Source: Anarhynchus alexandrinus (lineage: Eukaryota > Chordata > Aves > Charadriiformes > Charadriidae). From it: a stretch of DNA of 64,000 nucleotides. The DNA is taken from assembly GCA_008711295.1 (NCBI GenBank), contig VUYV01000228.1:589715-653714 (forward strand), written 5' to 3'. The position numbers and the translations under genes were made by a program. This document shows, piece by piece, positions 10,501 through 22,765 of the stretch; position 1 is the first letter of the stretch, and each line of letters opens with the position of its first letter. The notes below the pieces were generated by a model, which did not search any database, had not been told where the DNA came from, and was given only the letters and a program-made list of their open reading frames with translations.

Positions 10501-13500
10501 TTGTGTCTCAACTAGGATTTCTGATGGTGTTTTGTGTAGAAATTATTTTTACTCTTTCTCATTTACACATTTGAAAGATTTGTTGGAAAACAGTATTATC
10601 TGTATTTCAGAAGTACATGATTGCACCGGGATCTCCAAATTGCTTGTTGCTTTCTTCTTCCCTTTCCAGTCTATGAAAATATTAGACACTGGGTTTTAGT
10701 AGTGAGGAAGAAGAATGATGATGAATAGAGCTCCTATTATGTACTGGCATTTTTTCTCCTTTTGATACCGTGCCTGTGTAGTCTGTTCTGTTTCCCCAGC
10801 CTCTCCCCTGGTGGATGTCTACTACTCTTTTTATTTACATGCTTTGTTATGGCTTTCAGTTTTCAACAAACACACAGGACTTGTCATCATTCTGTTCCCA
10901 GTGGCCTAAGTGACTTTGTTAAAGCTTTCTGATTTACATTGACTATAGCATCTTGAAAAGAAAGGTGAAACCTGATCTTTGGACCTAGTTGCTCTCCGCC
11001 TTAGCCTCATATTAGAAAAAAAAAAAAAAAAGTGTTAAAAATGAAGAAGCTGTGTACCTCTCACTGCTCCCAAACTCTGCATTTCTTCTTGATATGGTCA
11101 CATACTCTATAATCAGATTAGCTCCAGGGAACGTACAGCTATCCTGTGTTGGAAAGGAAAGAGTAGAGCATGTTTCTACGGTGGTTTGTTGGTTTTGTTT
11201 GTTTTTTTAAAAATCTTCTGATAGCCAATGTGCAACAGTTGTTTTATTAGGTCTAGAGCATTAAATGCATATAACCATTAGAGGATTTTTCTTTTCTACT
11301 GTTTTGGATGTGTTAAAATACCAATACTGCTGAAGCTTGGCTGAGTGAAAAGCTGTTTTCTGAAAGAATTAAGGAATAACTATTAGGTTTTTATCTGTCA
11401 CTTTGTGTCACTGAGTTCTGTCTCTGAAGGTAGGGTTGCATATTTTCAAGCTGAGAAGGTCAGCCATCACTCAAAAGGCATATTGAAAAAGGTGTAGACT
11501 GACTATATCAACATTTTTTACTAACTTAAAGTCAATTTATTCTTTCATCCTAAAATGAGCGTTGCATTATCATTTGTCCACTAAGCATGCTGTATCGGCC
11601 AGGTACTCAGTGGCTTGTACTTTGTTGTAGTTACACTAGGAGAAATTTAAATCTTTGCTCAGATATATCTATTGGTCATGGTCTTACGTAGCTTAGTAAA
11701 CCTAGGGTATATTCAGAATGAGTTTTGTGCTGGTGTAATCTGGAATTCTGGATTCAAGTTTGTTCTCAGCTTGCTGGCTCAGTATTCTTGGCGATAAGTG
11801 TCCTGGCAACTCTGTCCAGACAAGTTAGAAAATCAGGTCATGAACAGGCCTTGTCAGGAAATATATTGTGTCTGGAGCGTAGAAGTTTTCATGCCAAAAA
11901 AGTGTTTGGACACTATTTCTCTGATAGTCGCCCTTGTAAACTGGAAGTTGCTTGTTAAGCATTTGACCCGGTGTGGTGTGTTAGCCTTGGCTAAGGACCA
12001 GACTGCCACCCATCTGCTCACTCTCTCCCCTGCCTCAGTGGGTGGGGGAGAAAAGGTCAAGACAGGGGAGATCCCTTACCAATTGGCATTATGGGCAAAG
12101 CAGACTCACCTTGGGGAGAGTTTAATTTAATTTAATTTAATGTGTTGCCAGTTAAAACAGCACCTCCTTCTTTGACTTTGATACTCTCTCTGCTGTTTCT
12201 CATGCTTTTCGTTCCCTCTTCCTCTCTCTGTCTGGAGTTTTTTGCCTTTTCTTAAATATACTTTCACAGAGGCACCATCAACATGGCTGATGGGCTTGGC
12301 TGTGTCCTGCAGTGGGTCTGTTGGAGGTGGTTTGTTATTTTAGCTGATTGAAGTAATTGAAACTTCCATATCATGACTGGGTTTTGGCTGAGAAGCCTGT
12401 AGAGAGCACACTGAAACAGGCAGCACTTGCATCTCTAGCACGTATTGTTAAAGCATGTTGTCATCTACTGCCAGGATCTGCAGATGCCGCAGCTGGTCAT
12501 TCCTGCAGGGCTGCCTGCCAAGATGAATGAAAGGGTAAGGGAGGACTGAGCTGTGAGTGGCAGATGCTTGAAAAAGCAGAGTAACAGTAGGATTACGGGA
12601 GCTTAACTAAGCAGGTCCTATCCCATGACGTACAGTTGGCAGATGTATTTAATGTCATAGATATATAGTGCATGGGGTGGGAGGATGTTACATGCTTTTT
12701 AAGCCACTTCAGTGATCCATGCAAATTTCCGCTCCTTGCTCTGAAACCAACTACTTTGTACCTGAAAACAAAGAAATGAAAAACATCTGGGATACACTGC
12801 TACTTACCTGTTGCATAAGGAATCATCTAGGGGAACTGTGTATGTCACAAATGTGTGGTTTCTGTGGTTTTGAAACTTTTGTTTGCTTAAGTCATCTACT
12901 TGTAAAATAATTGATTTTTGCGTAAGTTATGGGTATAATGCTGATCGTGTGTATTTGACTGCAAAGCAGATGTGTTTATCCATGGATTTGAGATTAAGTA
13001 AAAAAAAAAGAACACATAGAGTAGATCCAGTTCCTCTTATGGTGATGCTATATATAATGTAATTTTATGGCTAATGTACTGTAATTGCAAAGCGCCTATA
13101 TGTACATTTATACATTTAGGATTCTGGGAGCTCTTGTTTATGGGAGAGGAGCAATGTAAAAGAGGGTCATGTGTATTTTTTTTTCCCTTTGAGAGTCGAA
13201 TCTCTGGTGCCTAATGATACTACCATAAAATCAGCAGTCTTCGTGCTTTCTTACATTAGCTATTTTGTTAGAGTCAGACACTTTTGTTAGACTTGGATTG
13301 TGTGATAACATGAAAAGGTTAGGAAGGTGAAAAGGTTAGGATATAACCTAGTCTTTTAGAGTCTGAAATCTAACCAATGCAGAAGAGCATCTGATTATAT
13401 GAAGATTAGATTCCCTTGAAACAAATCTGGATGAAACAGTTGAACTAATGACCATTTTTAATGGGAGTGAAAAGTAATCAGTGCAGAAAAGTAAAATAAG

Positions 13501-16500
13501 TATTGAGGAAAAACCCCAGCATTTATTTATTTGCTGTCATGGTCTCTGAAAAAGAAATAAAATATTTTGAAATGTATGTTAGAGTACATTTATGGCTTTG
13601 TCCTTGTTGGATACTGACACCACTAGAAGTTAGATCCAGAGATCAGTTATCTTTAATTTTTTAACCCAAGGAGATTTATTTACAAATTGTGGCTAGAGAG
13701 AACATTTGGTGGTAAATTCAGGCAGATGTTGCCCTAAATACTCTTGTTCTCTTCATCAATAGGGTAAACCAAGGATGATAGATTTGCTGTCAATCTTGAA
13801 AACTCTCTTGGAAATAAGATGAATAATGTGACCGTGTTTTCACCCCTTTCCACAATATATTTTTAGTAAGCCTGTTTATTTTGCTGTTACTGTCTTTTGG
13901 GGAAGACTATTGTATACAAGTTTAAGACCTTAATATCTTCTTTAGTGTAACACGTATGGGTTTATATTATTCAGAGATGTTTACATAATGTGCAGTACAC
14001 GGTAATCTGGCTAAGCGGTATTGTACCCTCTTGTTGCCTTTTTCTTAATGCCATGTTCCTTTGTCCTTCACTCTTTTTCCTTTAACATCCTTAGTTCTTC
14101 AATTCCCCCAATATTTTCTCATTTAAAATTCTCAGAATCTTAAGTGTTCTCCACCTCTATTTTTAAGAGTTAAGCTAAAGCCAAAAAATTATAAAATATA
14201 CTTTGTAGATTAATCAGTTGTATACTCTTAAACATGTAGACACAAATAGCCCCATATTAGGCTCAGTTTCCTGAATTCAGTGAGTTGTGATCCCTATGTT
14301 ATAACCACTGGTGACACTTTATATAACTCTGATATAACATGAGTTGCACAAACATTTATAAAAAATCCTTTTTAGAGGGAGTGGCTAGTATGTTAAGAGT
14401 CACTTGTGATCACTTTGTGTGACCCCTGGCAGACTGCTTGTATGATGACTAAAGGTTATCTTTTGAATCTCACTTTTCTGATAAGATATTATCTGGTGAA
14501 TATATTCCATGCATTTCATTAATATATTCCTGTTTCATTGTAATTATAGTGGAATTTATTCAAAAAAAGCAGTTGGCTCTTCTGTCTTCTGCCAGCTAGC
14601 ATATGCAGCAAGCACTAACTGTATTTAAACCATTTATGGTGGTTTGTTTCTTTTTATTTTCTAGGTAGCATATATATCTGACTGCAGTACTTCGTTTTCT
14701 GAGTAAAAATGAGCTTTTATAGGGTTATGTTTTACTGTTTTATAGTAGTCTGTGCATTTAATGATGAACTGTAAAATCCAGGATAACATTCCAGGACTTA
14801 CCTTAGCTACAGACTTCTTGACAGTATGCTCACAGCAGTAAATTTCAGCCAGGAGTTTCAAGCATTAGCTCAAAAATATGATGTCATCTGGTAATAGGAT
14901 CTACAACTGTGAAATTATATAATTTACTGTAAAAGCACAGTTAGAATATTTTGCTATTTTGGCTGCTGGCCTCAGCCAGCTATATTCACACAGAATAAAC
15001 TTTGTTTACTTTGGAGGCTTCACCGTTGAAGTCCACAAAATGCATATTATCTTCCCTCAGGTTGTGGCCATTCTGTTTGCTCTTGTCTTTATAATTCCAT
15101 GACCTGGATATTTGCTGATAGTTCTTCAGCAAAAAGTAAGAGATTACTATACTTGAGACCAGCTCAATATTCTCAGTATTTCCTGTAACCTTGTAGGTGG
15201 ATTCCGTACTTAAGGGGAATAAGGAGAAAAAGAAAAAAAGGAAAAAAAAAAATGATGCCATTAGGCATGCTGTTGAAATAGTGGTGTGGTAAGACCTTAT
15301 TCTTTTTAGTTAATAACTTTATGAAATATTTTACTGCATTAGAACATACCATGTCTGTCATAGGCTGGGACAGCTGTTTTGCAGTTGCCAGGTAACTTTC
15401 TTATATGTTGCTGGTGATTTCCCGTTTGCATGTCAATAGAAAATTGTCTTGCTTTGTCCTTGTGTTGTGGGATGACACTAGGGAATCATGTGCCTGAAGC
15501 CTTTTCAGGTCAAAGTCGTTTCAAAGTATGGTAACATAAAGGAAATGGCTTGAATGTAGTCTGTTTCAGAGGGATTATGTAAGGCCACACATTGGCAACT
15601 CTCAAGTCCCTGTTTGCTCCTTTGTCATGGATTGTACTTCTTCCATAACTTGTTTCTGTAAATTCATTCTGGAACCAGATTAACATCTTTAAGTTCAATA
15701 GTCCACTGTTAGTTGTAATTTTTGGAAGAAAAATGAATTAGAGTTAAAAGTGAAGAATAAAGTTAACATTCATCAGAACTGTTAGATGGAAAATGTTAGC
15801 CAGATGCAGTTGCATCCCTTGATGAGATTCACGTTTGCTTAATAAAGGTAAATTGTGTAGAACTAATGATTTTTGTTAACTGTTCAATACTGCTTCGGAT
15901 AATTTTTCTTTATAGCATTGAATATAGCATTGAATTTCTTTATAGCTATGAAGAGAGTACATGTTAAAGCCATTCAGATACAATTAACGGATCTTTAAAA
16001 ATATTTGTCAGCTGGGAGAGATCATCAGCGGTTTTTTGTAGGAATTGCATTTTCTGCTAGACCTGACAAAGATGATAAAAAGCACGATTGAAAGATAGGT
16101 TAAAAGAGAGGAGAATGATGGTAAATTTGACCAGCACATGCTTTTAACCAAGGCAAGTAATGAGTGAGTGCTTCAGGAACATGGAAAGGAAACCAGTCCT
16201 ATAAAATGCGGTGGGAGGCTTTTTGTCCCTGAAAACAGCTTCATACAGGATTCAGGGATCAGAGCAGAAAACACTGAACTTGAGCTCACAGGGTGGCTGC
16301 CAGAGTTAGCGAAATGCTTGAAAATGAGGAAGAAGTATATAAAAAGGAGGTGGGTTTACTTCAACCAACAAAACCTGTGAATGTCAGCTGAGGGTGTATA
16401 GCATTTGCATTTTGAAAAATGAGAATAATTCAAGAGAACCAGAAAACTGTCCAGGAGAAAATGCCAGTGGGGGTGAACGTAGGAGTTCAGTTGTATAGCT

Positions 16501-17049
16501 TATAGGAAAGAGATGGAGACATGAATGGATTACTTAGACACAGACGTAAAAAAATTACTGGTACTAAAAGGTTGGGGTTTTTATTGAAACAAAATAAAAC
16601 CAAAGGGCTGAAAGGTGCAAGCAGACAAACTCAAACTGAAAATTTTACAATGTTAGAGGGAACATTTGTAATTCCTGGATCAACAATTGAGACACACAGC
16701 AGATAGATATACTTCCCTTTGACACCAGTATGCCTTTCAGAAAGCTACTCCTTTGCCAAAGATAATACATAGAATTTAGTGCCAGGCTTAACTAGAAGGT
16801 TTGTAAGCGCCTGTGGTTTGTAAGCTTGGCTGTGTATTTTAATGGGTGTTCTGATCTATTAGTCTCTCTATTAGTCCATGAAAATGGATGACCCTTTTTC
16901 GGCTTACTTGCTCCCAGGTTGCTTTTGGATGTGTTACCCAGGTAAACTGCATTTCTGATGTCTTCCTGCAGTGAAATGAAGAAAATGGCAACTGCAGAAT
17001 GCCTCCAAAAATGATGGCAGGGGAGACAAAAGGAAAGCATGCATGTGTG
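10501..17049. other. Intronic stretch without recognised genes
   Basis: About 6.5 kb of AT-rich sequence. Open frames are short and none is recognised. Small local structures are a (TTTAA)4 run at 12121-12140, a 14-bp repeat with 17-bp period at 13311-13341, and a local repeat of 'tttctttatagc' and 'atagcattgaat' at about 15905-15950. An A-rich run lies at about 15240-15251. Confidence 0.55.
12121..12140. repeat. (TTTAA)4 microsatellite
   Basis: Four perfect copies of TTTAA directly after 'ggggagag'. Short pentanucleotide microsatellite. Confidence 0.9.
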
Positions 17050-17513
17050 TCCAGAGGAGAGCCACGAGGATGATCCAAGGGCTGGAGCACCTCTCCTATG
17101 AGGAGAGGCTGAAAGAGTTGGGGCTGTTCAGCCTGGAGAAGAGAAGGCTCCAGGGAGATCTTATTGCGGCCTTCCAGTACCTGAAGGGGGCCTACAGAAG
17201 AGCTGGGGGAGGACTTTTTACTAGGGCATGTAGTGATAGGATGAGGGGGAATGGCTTGAAACTGGAAGAGGGCAGGTTTAGATTGAACATTAGGAAGAAG
17301 TTTTTCACTTTGAGGGTGGTAAGGCACTGGCACAGGTTTCCCAGGGAAGTTGTTGAGTCCCCATCCCTGCAGGTGTTCAAGGCCAGGCTGGACGTGGCCT
17401 TGGGCAATCTGGTCTGGTGGGAGGTGTCCCTGGCTATGGCAGGGGGATTGGAACTCGATGGTCTTCATGGTCCTTTCCAACCTAAACCATTCCATGTTTC
17501 TATGATTCTATGA
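17050..17513 (+). pseudogene. C-terminal CR1 ORF2 remnant with lost stop
   Basis: The frame reads [20 protein letters not shown], then [38 protein letters not shown] and [18 protein letters not shown], the standard C-terminus of CR1 ORF2. At the position where CR1 ORF2 normally stops (after the LSNLV-type ending, here LGNLV) the codon is TGG rather than TAG. The frame therefore runs on through 3' UTR sequence to 17513. No start or catalytic domain is present. Non-functional remnant. Confidence 0.9.
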
Positions 17514-17516
17514 TAC
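17050..17516 (+). mobile_element. CR1 LINE 3' end (sense), 5'-truncated
   Basis: Plus-strand CR1 from 'ccagaggagagccacgagga' to the tail 'tctatgattctatgatactg'. It includes the C-terminal ORF2 segment, the 'gtgggaggtgtccctg' 3' UTR start and the 'ggtcctttccaacctaaacc' block found in all avian CR1 3' ends. The element is strongly 5'-truncated to about 470 bp, as most CR1 copies are. It is in the same orientation as CHSY3. Confidence 0.95.
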
Positions 17517-20500
17517 TGTAGGAAATGGGAGTACAGGGCTGGCAGTAAGATGGAGTGAATGGGAAGGGAGGGTGGGGCTGAGGAAGTTGGGTGTGATGGT
17601 GGGGAGGTTGGTCACCTTGCAAAGAAAAGAACTTTAAGAGCTTGACTGAGTTCTTGGGAGTGGTGATTAAAAGAATGCAGAGATAGCTATGGATATTTTT
17701 TGCTAATAGAAATAAGCAGGGTAATAATTGTAACAATAACTGAAGGAGCATATTAAACAACTCAGCTGTGTTGCTGTAATTTCCTGGTGAGCTAAAATAA
17801 CAACATAAGATAATTCAAACAAAGATTGAAAACTGTTAGCACGAAGGGGAAAAAATTATCAGATTGGCACTTGAAACACAAGGTAACTATTATTTGATCA
17901 GGATAAAGCAAATTTCACATGGATAGATCTGAGACTTTGTGAATGAGACCCAAACAGATGAGGTGACATATAAGAGAAAACCTAAGCCAAGGTCCTTTGG
18001 GTGGCTGTGGTCACCCAAACGGGCAGCAGCAACACAGTGGGGAGTTCTTCAGGTGCAGCAATAAAGCCAGTTTTGTACCAGTGCATTCTTCAAATGTGTT
18101 TCTCTGGGTTTATGGACAGCAACTGCCATCCGTGCTACGCTGTTCACTGTTCCTAGTCTGAGCTGCAAAGTGCTTAGAAGAGGGAATGCGAAGGTGCAGT
18201 GAGCAATAAGGTTAAAAGGCAGTAAAAAAAAATAATTAATAGATACAGTAGAGTTCAGCCTGTCTGTTCTAGGTACTTTCTGTTTTAAGAACTCTAGCTC
18301 AAGGGTAGTGCACTCACAGGAATGTGAGAGACATCCAGTAAGTGATAAAAGTCTGTACCCTGAGTAGCAATAAAGTTTTCAGTCATTAAAAGAAAAAAGA
18401 AAAAAAGAAAAAAAAAAAAACACAAAAACCCCAAGCCTTTAGTTTTTTAAGAGCATATTGTTCCAAATCAGAGTAAGTGCATTTCCAGTTGAGACAACCA
18501 TTTGAATTCGTGAGATTGCTTAATTTATCACAGTATCTTTTTTGGTTGAAAAGCATTTTACCAGACTGAGGTACAAATGATCTACAATTCAGAAAATATA
18601 CAATAGGTGATGCCAGACTAAGAAGCAGTTAGTATATTCATTAAGTCACATAAAGACTCCTGTTATTCCTTTCTCAAAACTGGTGCAGAAAACAGGGAAG
18701 TCATCCCTCCCTAACTGCCACGTTTTCATACTGACTTCATTTCATCTCAGGAGTTCTTCACTGGTTTCCATACCCCATGAAGAGAGAAATGTGTCAGTTT
18801 AGATAGATCCAAAAGTGAGAATCTCTGACATTTGCTCATCTGTGCAGATAGCAGATCTGCAAGTAAACTGGTGGTCACTGTTCTATGTTCTTTTACTTAA
18901 GTAGTCTTACATTTACTGTTACTTTAAGTGGTGCTTTGGAGCATTAAGACACTATGGTTGGGTCTGTAGGGAAATTCAAGTTCCTGTAGGTACTCTTTCA
19001 CTAACCATGCCATTAAATATTATATATTACATATAAACTGTTATACATATTATATATACAATTTTATATAATAAGGCAATAGACCTTTATGAAATACTTA
19101 AAATACTTTATGTGTATGAATTCTTTAATCTGCTTCTCTTCTCCACCCTGCAATACACGAAACCTCTCTTTCCCATTCTGTACCTTAAAAGTTTATGCTT
19201 ATGTTTTAGCTTCCCACAGCTTTTCCTCTAAAGGTGAGGTCATGTAATTAATCATCATTTGAGTTAAGGAACAAACACAATATCTAAAGCTGTATTTTGT
19301 TTTAACACCTGTTGATCTCGATTACAGTTTAAAATGATGAAAGAAATTACGTGTTTACTAAATATTCAGAATATCCAAGTGTCTCCAATTAAAGGCAGAA
19401 AACACAGAAGTGTCTTGCTGTGTCAATCCAATCCTTCTAACAACAAAATTCCAAGAGAAAGTTTGATTTTCCCATTATTTCTATGACTGAGAATCCAGAA
19501 AATCTCTTTCAGAACAACACAAACCTTTCTAACTTTTTCTTGATGAAATTGAGGCAAGAAGGGGTAAAGCGATTCTTTTATTTCAGTGATGAAATACCTA
19601 ACTATAATCAGGCTCAGAGATGCTGGCAATTCAAATTTTTATGTCTTTCTTCTGGAGTTATATATTGTAATGGAAAACTTGATGCTGAAGGTGCTATATG
19701 TAAAAAGGGACTAAATTGTATGGACTGTTGAAATATCAATTCTAAGTTGATGCTAGTTGACAATCAAAAAGTATTTACTGTTTAGATACCAGAGCTGAAC
19801 TTTATTACATGTTATTAGAATTCCTTCCAAACTTGGTTTTCTTGAGTTTCTTTGGTTTTTAAAGACTAGAAATTCCTAAAGAGACTAATGATCAAAAAAT
19901 AATAGTTAGAACTTTCAGATTGTTTTATTTCTTCCAGTATTGGCTTGGCAAGGGAAAATAACCAAAACTGTGGATATCTTAACTTTTTCCATAATCTAGT
20001 TATTTCTCTGTAAATTGCTTTTTTTTTTATTCTGACCTGTTCTGCTTTGTAATAATATTCACAGATTTTCTTACTCTATGAATCTTAAGTTGCTATGAGT
20101 GTAGAAGAAAAACTAACTGTTTTCTGTGGAAGAATAGAACAACAGTCAGTTCCTGTTTCTTATACCAGCATCTTAGAGAGAAATATATAGGAACTATTTG
20201 AAAGGAAGTTATTCTAACAGCTTAAATATACTTTTTTATATATATACAGGTATTATATTGGTGCTATGTTTAGAATTTCTATACTGTCTATATGTTGCGA
20301 AAATCTAAAAATAGGGCATTTTGCTTTTCATATTTGAAAGACAAATGCAGAGTTTCAAAATAAATAACTGTCAGGCCCAGCTATATTCTGAAAAGAAAAC
20401 ACCTATCACTTATCTAGCAAAACCAAGAAGGTTTTCAATTTCTTTACAGCTTACTCTATTTTCTGGGAGTGGGTTCATGAATTCTTCTGAATGCCTTGGA

Positions 20501-20619
20501 GCATGTTTCCAGCTTCACCCATTGCTGTTTTTCTCCTGCATTTCTTTCCCCTTCTCTTGAGCCTAATTCCTCTGCTCAACTGATAATAGCAAACATATAA
20601 CTGTTTTTTCAATTTCTGC

Positions 20620-20730
20620 TCCAGATGCCTGTCTTTTCTTCATTTCTTCTTTTCCCCCTTTATTCTTCCCTCTATCCCTCCCTCCCTTTCATCCCTCCCT
20701 TTCTTTTTTTCCCCTTCTGTGGAGTGCTGC
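20620..20730. repeat. Pyrimidine-rich (CT) tract
   Basis: More than 90 bases made almost only of C and T on the plus strand, with repeated 'ccctccctttc' phrases. Low-complexity sequence of polypyrimidine/polypurine mirror type. The long frames overlapping it follow from composition. Confidence 0.8.
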
Positions 20731-22675
20731 CTGTGCCCTTCTTGCTGACATTGTCTTTCTTCACTTCAGATTGCTGCCAGGTACCTGATCTTGTGTGTTG
20801 CCTATCAAAACTCAGGCAAATAATGCTAATTTCAGAAGCCAGTGATAAAATTTGGTTGTATTCTCCTGCCATTTAAGCACCATTTGTTAACCTAGATTTG
20901 AGGTCTGAGACAGTATAGGGTCTGATTAAAGATTTCATGAGACCCAGGAACAGGTGGGTATTTTTTAACAGTGATCAAAATTTATCCTTTTTTTCTGGTT
21001 GGAAAACATGGAGGCTTTTTTCCTTATATTACTTCAGAAGATGATAAAACACCGAAGACCAGAATATTGGCTGACTCAACAGTGAGCCTTGGTCTTTGAT
21101 AAAATTAAAAATGTGTTGCCCTGCTTCCAAGTAATCCCTTTGCGGGTTTGATTGGTTCTGAGCACTCTTTAAAGCTGTATTAGTAAGTTCCTGGAATGTT
21201 AAAGTCAGACTGATTTTCTGCCTTTTAAATTACTGCTCTGTATAGTAAAAAAGGCAGACAAAAGGAGTAGTTAAATGATAAAATAATATATACCCAGGTC
21301 TCCTCTAAATACTGTCAATTGCATACTTATGAGAGGGTGTTAGAAATACATAAGCCACAAGTATGACCAGTGAAATAGAAAGTTGAACAATTCTGGTATA
21401 CAGAAGAAATTATTTTTCTCCCTTCCTTTACCTATGCATTTGTCCTTCCAACTCTCAGAATATCCAGCAGTATTCTGCTGTTTTAAGTATGTATAAATAA
21501 TTTGCTAAAAGACAAATGTTTAAGTCATTCTGAGTGGAAGTACTAGAATTCCACAAAATCACCTCCATCTTACATTCCCCAGGCGTTCCTAATCCCCTTT
21601 TCGTACTGCAAATTTTGCAGGAGTAGGATGTTTTGGTTCGGTAAACACTTTTCAGTTCTCAGTAACTGGCTGGCCTCAGTAACTTTGAACGTATTGGAGG
21701 GGAGGGACAGGGAAGAGCTGATGAAGACTCTCCAATTAGGCTATTCAAATACCATTTTAACAAGCTGCAGAAAAGTGGTTTCTGGATCCATTTCCACAAT
21801 TAATCGTGGTATATGTACTTATATCTTTTCTTTGAGGTGCCCAGTGGCAGCCTCTCAAAGTTCTTCAGCACTTGTCACTCCACTCCCAAGACTACTGGCA
21901 GCAATCTTGTTTACATGATGGTCAGGGAGATCGTTAGGGCTGGCTGCAGAACTGCAAATTAAAGCACAGGGAGCACTTACCTAGGAGGGTGCATAAGAAA
22001 ATGTCAAATCCGCTGTTCCAAAAAAAGGCTGTTTTGTTAATTATTGTCAGACAAACTGACCTAGAGAGAATGTATGAGTTTGGCTTACGCCAGCTGCTGC
22101 AAATGTACTGTGAAAGCATGTCCAAGTGTTTAGTATGCTTCACACCATTGGCTTGCAGAGCTTTCTACCATATTAGAAAAGTCTTGTTAATTTCTGGTAA
22201 TAACTGACAGATTTCCTGTGCTTTTAAACAAGTCTTTCATTAATACACTGCAAGTGTATGAATTATTTTAAGTATGTTAATTCTGATAGACTAAATGAGC
22301 TCAGAAATTCAATTGTACTAGTGTGATCGTCTCACTGAAAAATACTAAGCAGTTGTACAGGGTTTAGGATTTAAGATACAGAAACTTGTATCTGTCAAAT
22401 AATTGCTACTTAAACATTTAAACACTTCATTAAAATGTGGAAAGGAGGGAAACCACCAAAGCACTTGAAACATGAAGTTTTAAAGAAGGTTTGCATGTTT
22501 TACAGTCTCCTTTATTTTCTTTTTAACTGCAGAGAGTCATGTTGTTTTGTTTTTAACAAGAAAGACTGCTGTTAGGATTCTTTTGGAAAGTTTTGGAGGT
22601 GGAGGGCGGTGGAACTTCACTGAACCGAGCTGTGTTTTAATCTTATTTCCATGAATATCCCTTTCCTCTCACTCC

Positions 22676-22765
22676 AGAGAAGAGGCCAGAAAGAAAAAGA
22701 GCCCTGCACAATGAGGAAGAGAAGAACAAGGAAAGACAGGAAAAGGATACAAAAATAGAAGACTC
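22676..22765. repeat. Purine-rich (GA) tract
   Basis: A run dominated by G and A on the plus strand ('gaggaagagaagaacaagga' and similar), interrupted by a few pyrimidines. Low-complexity, no coding evidence. Confidence 0.7.

Noticed and set aside
12371..12420. Text resembling the start of bird LTRs ('tgactgggttttggctgaga')
   Set aside because: The match ends after about 20 bases, with no LTR body, AATAAA or CA end within the expected distance.
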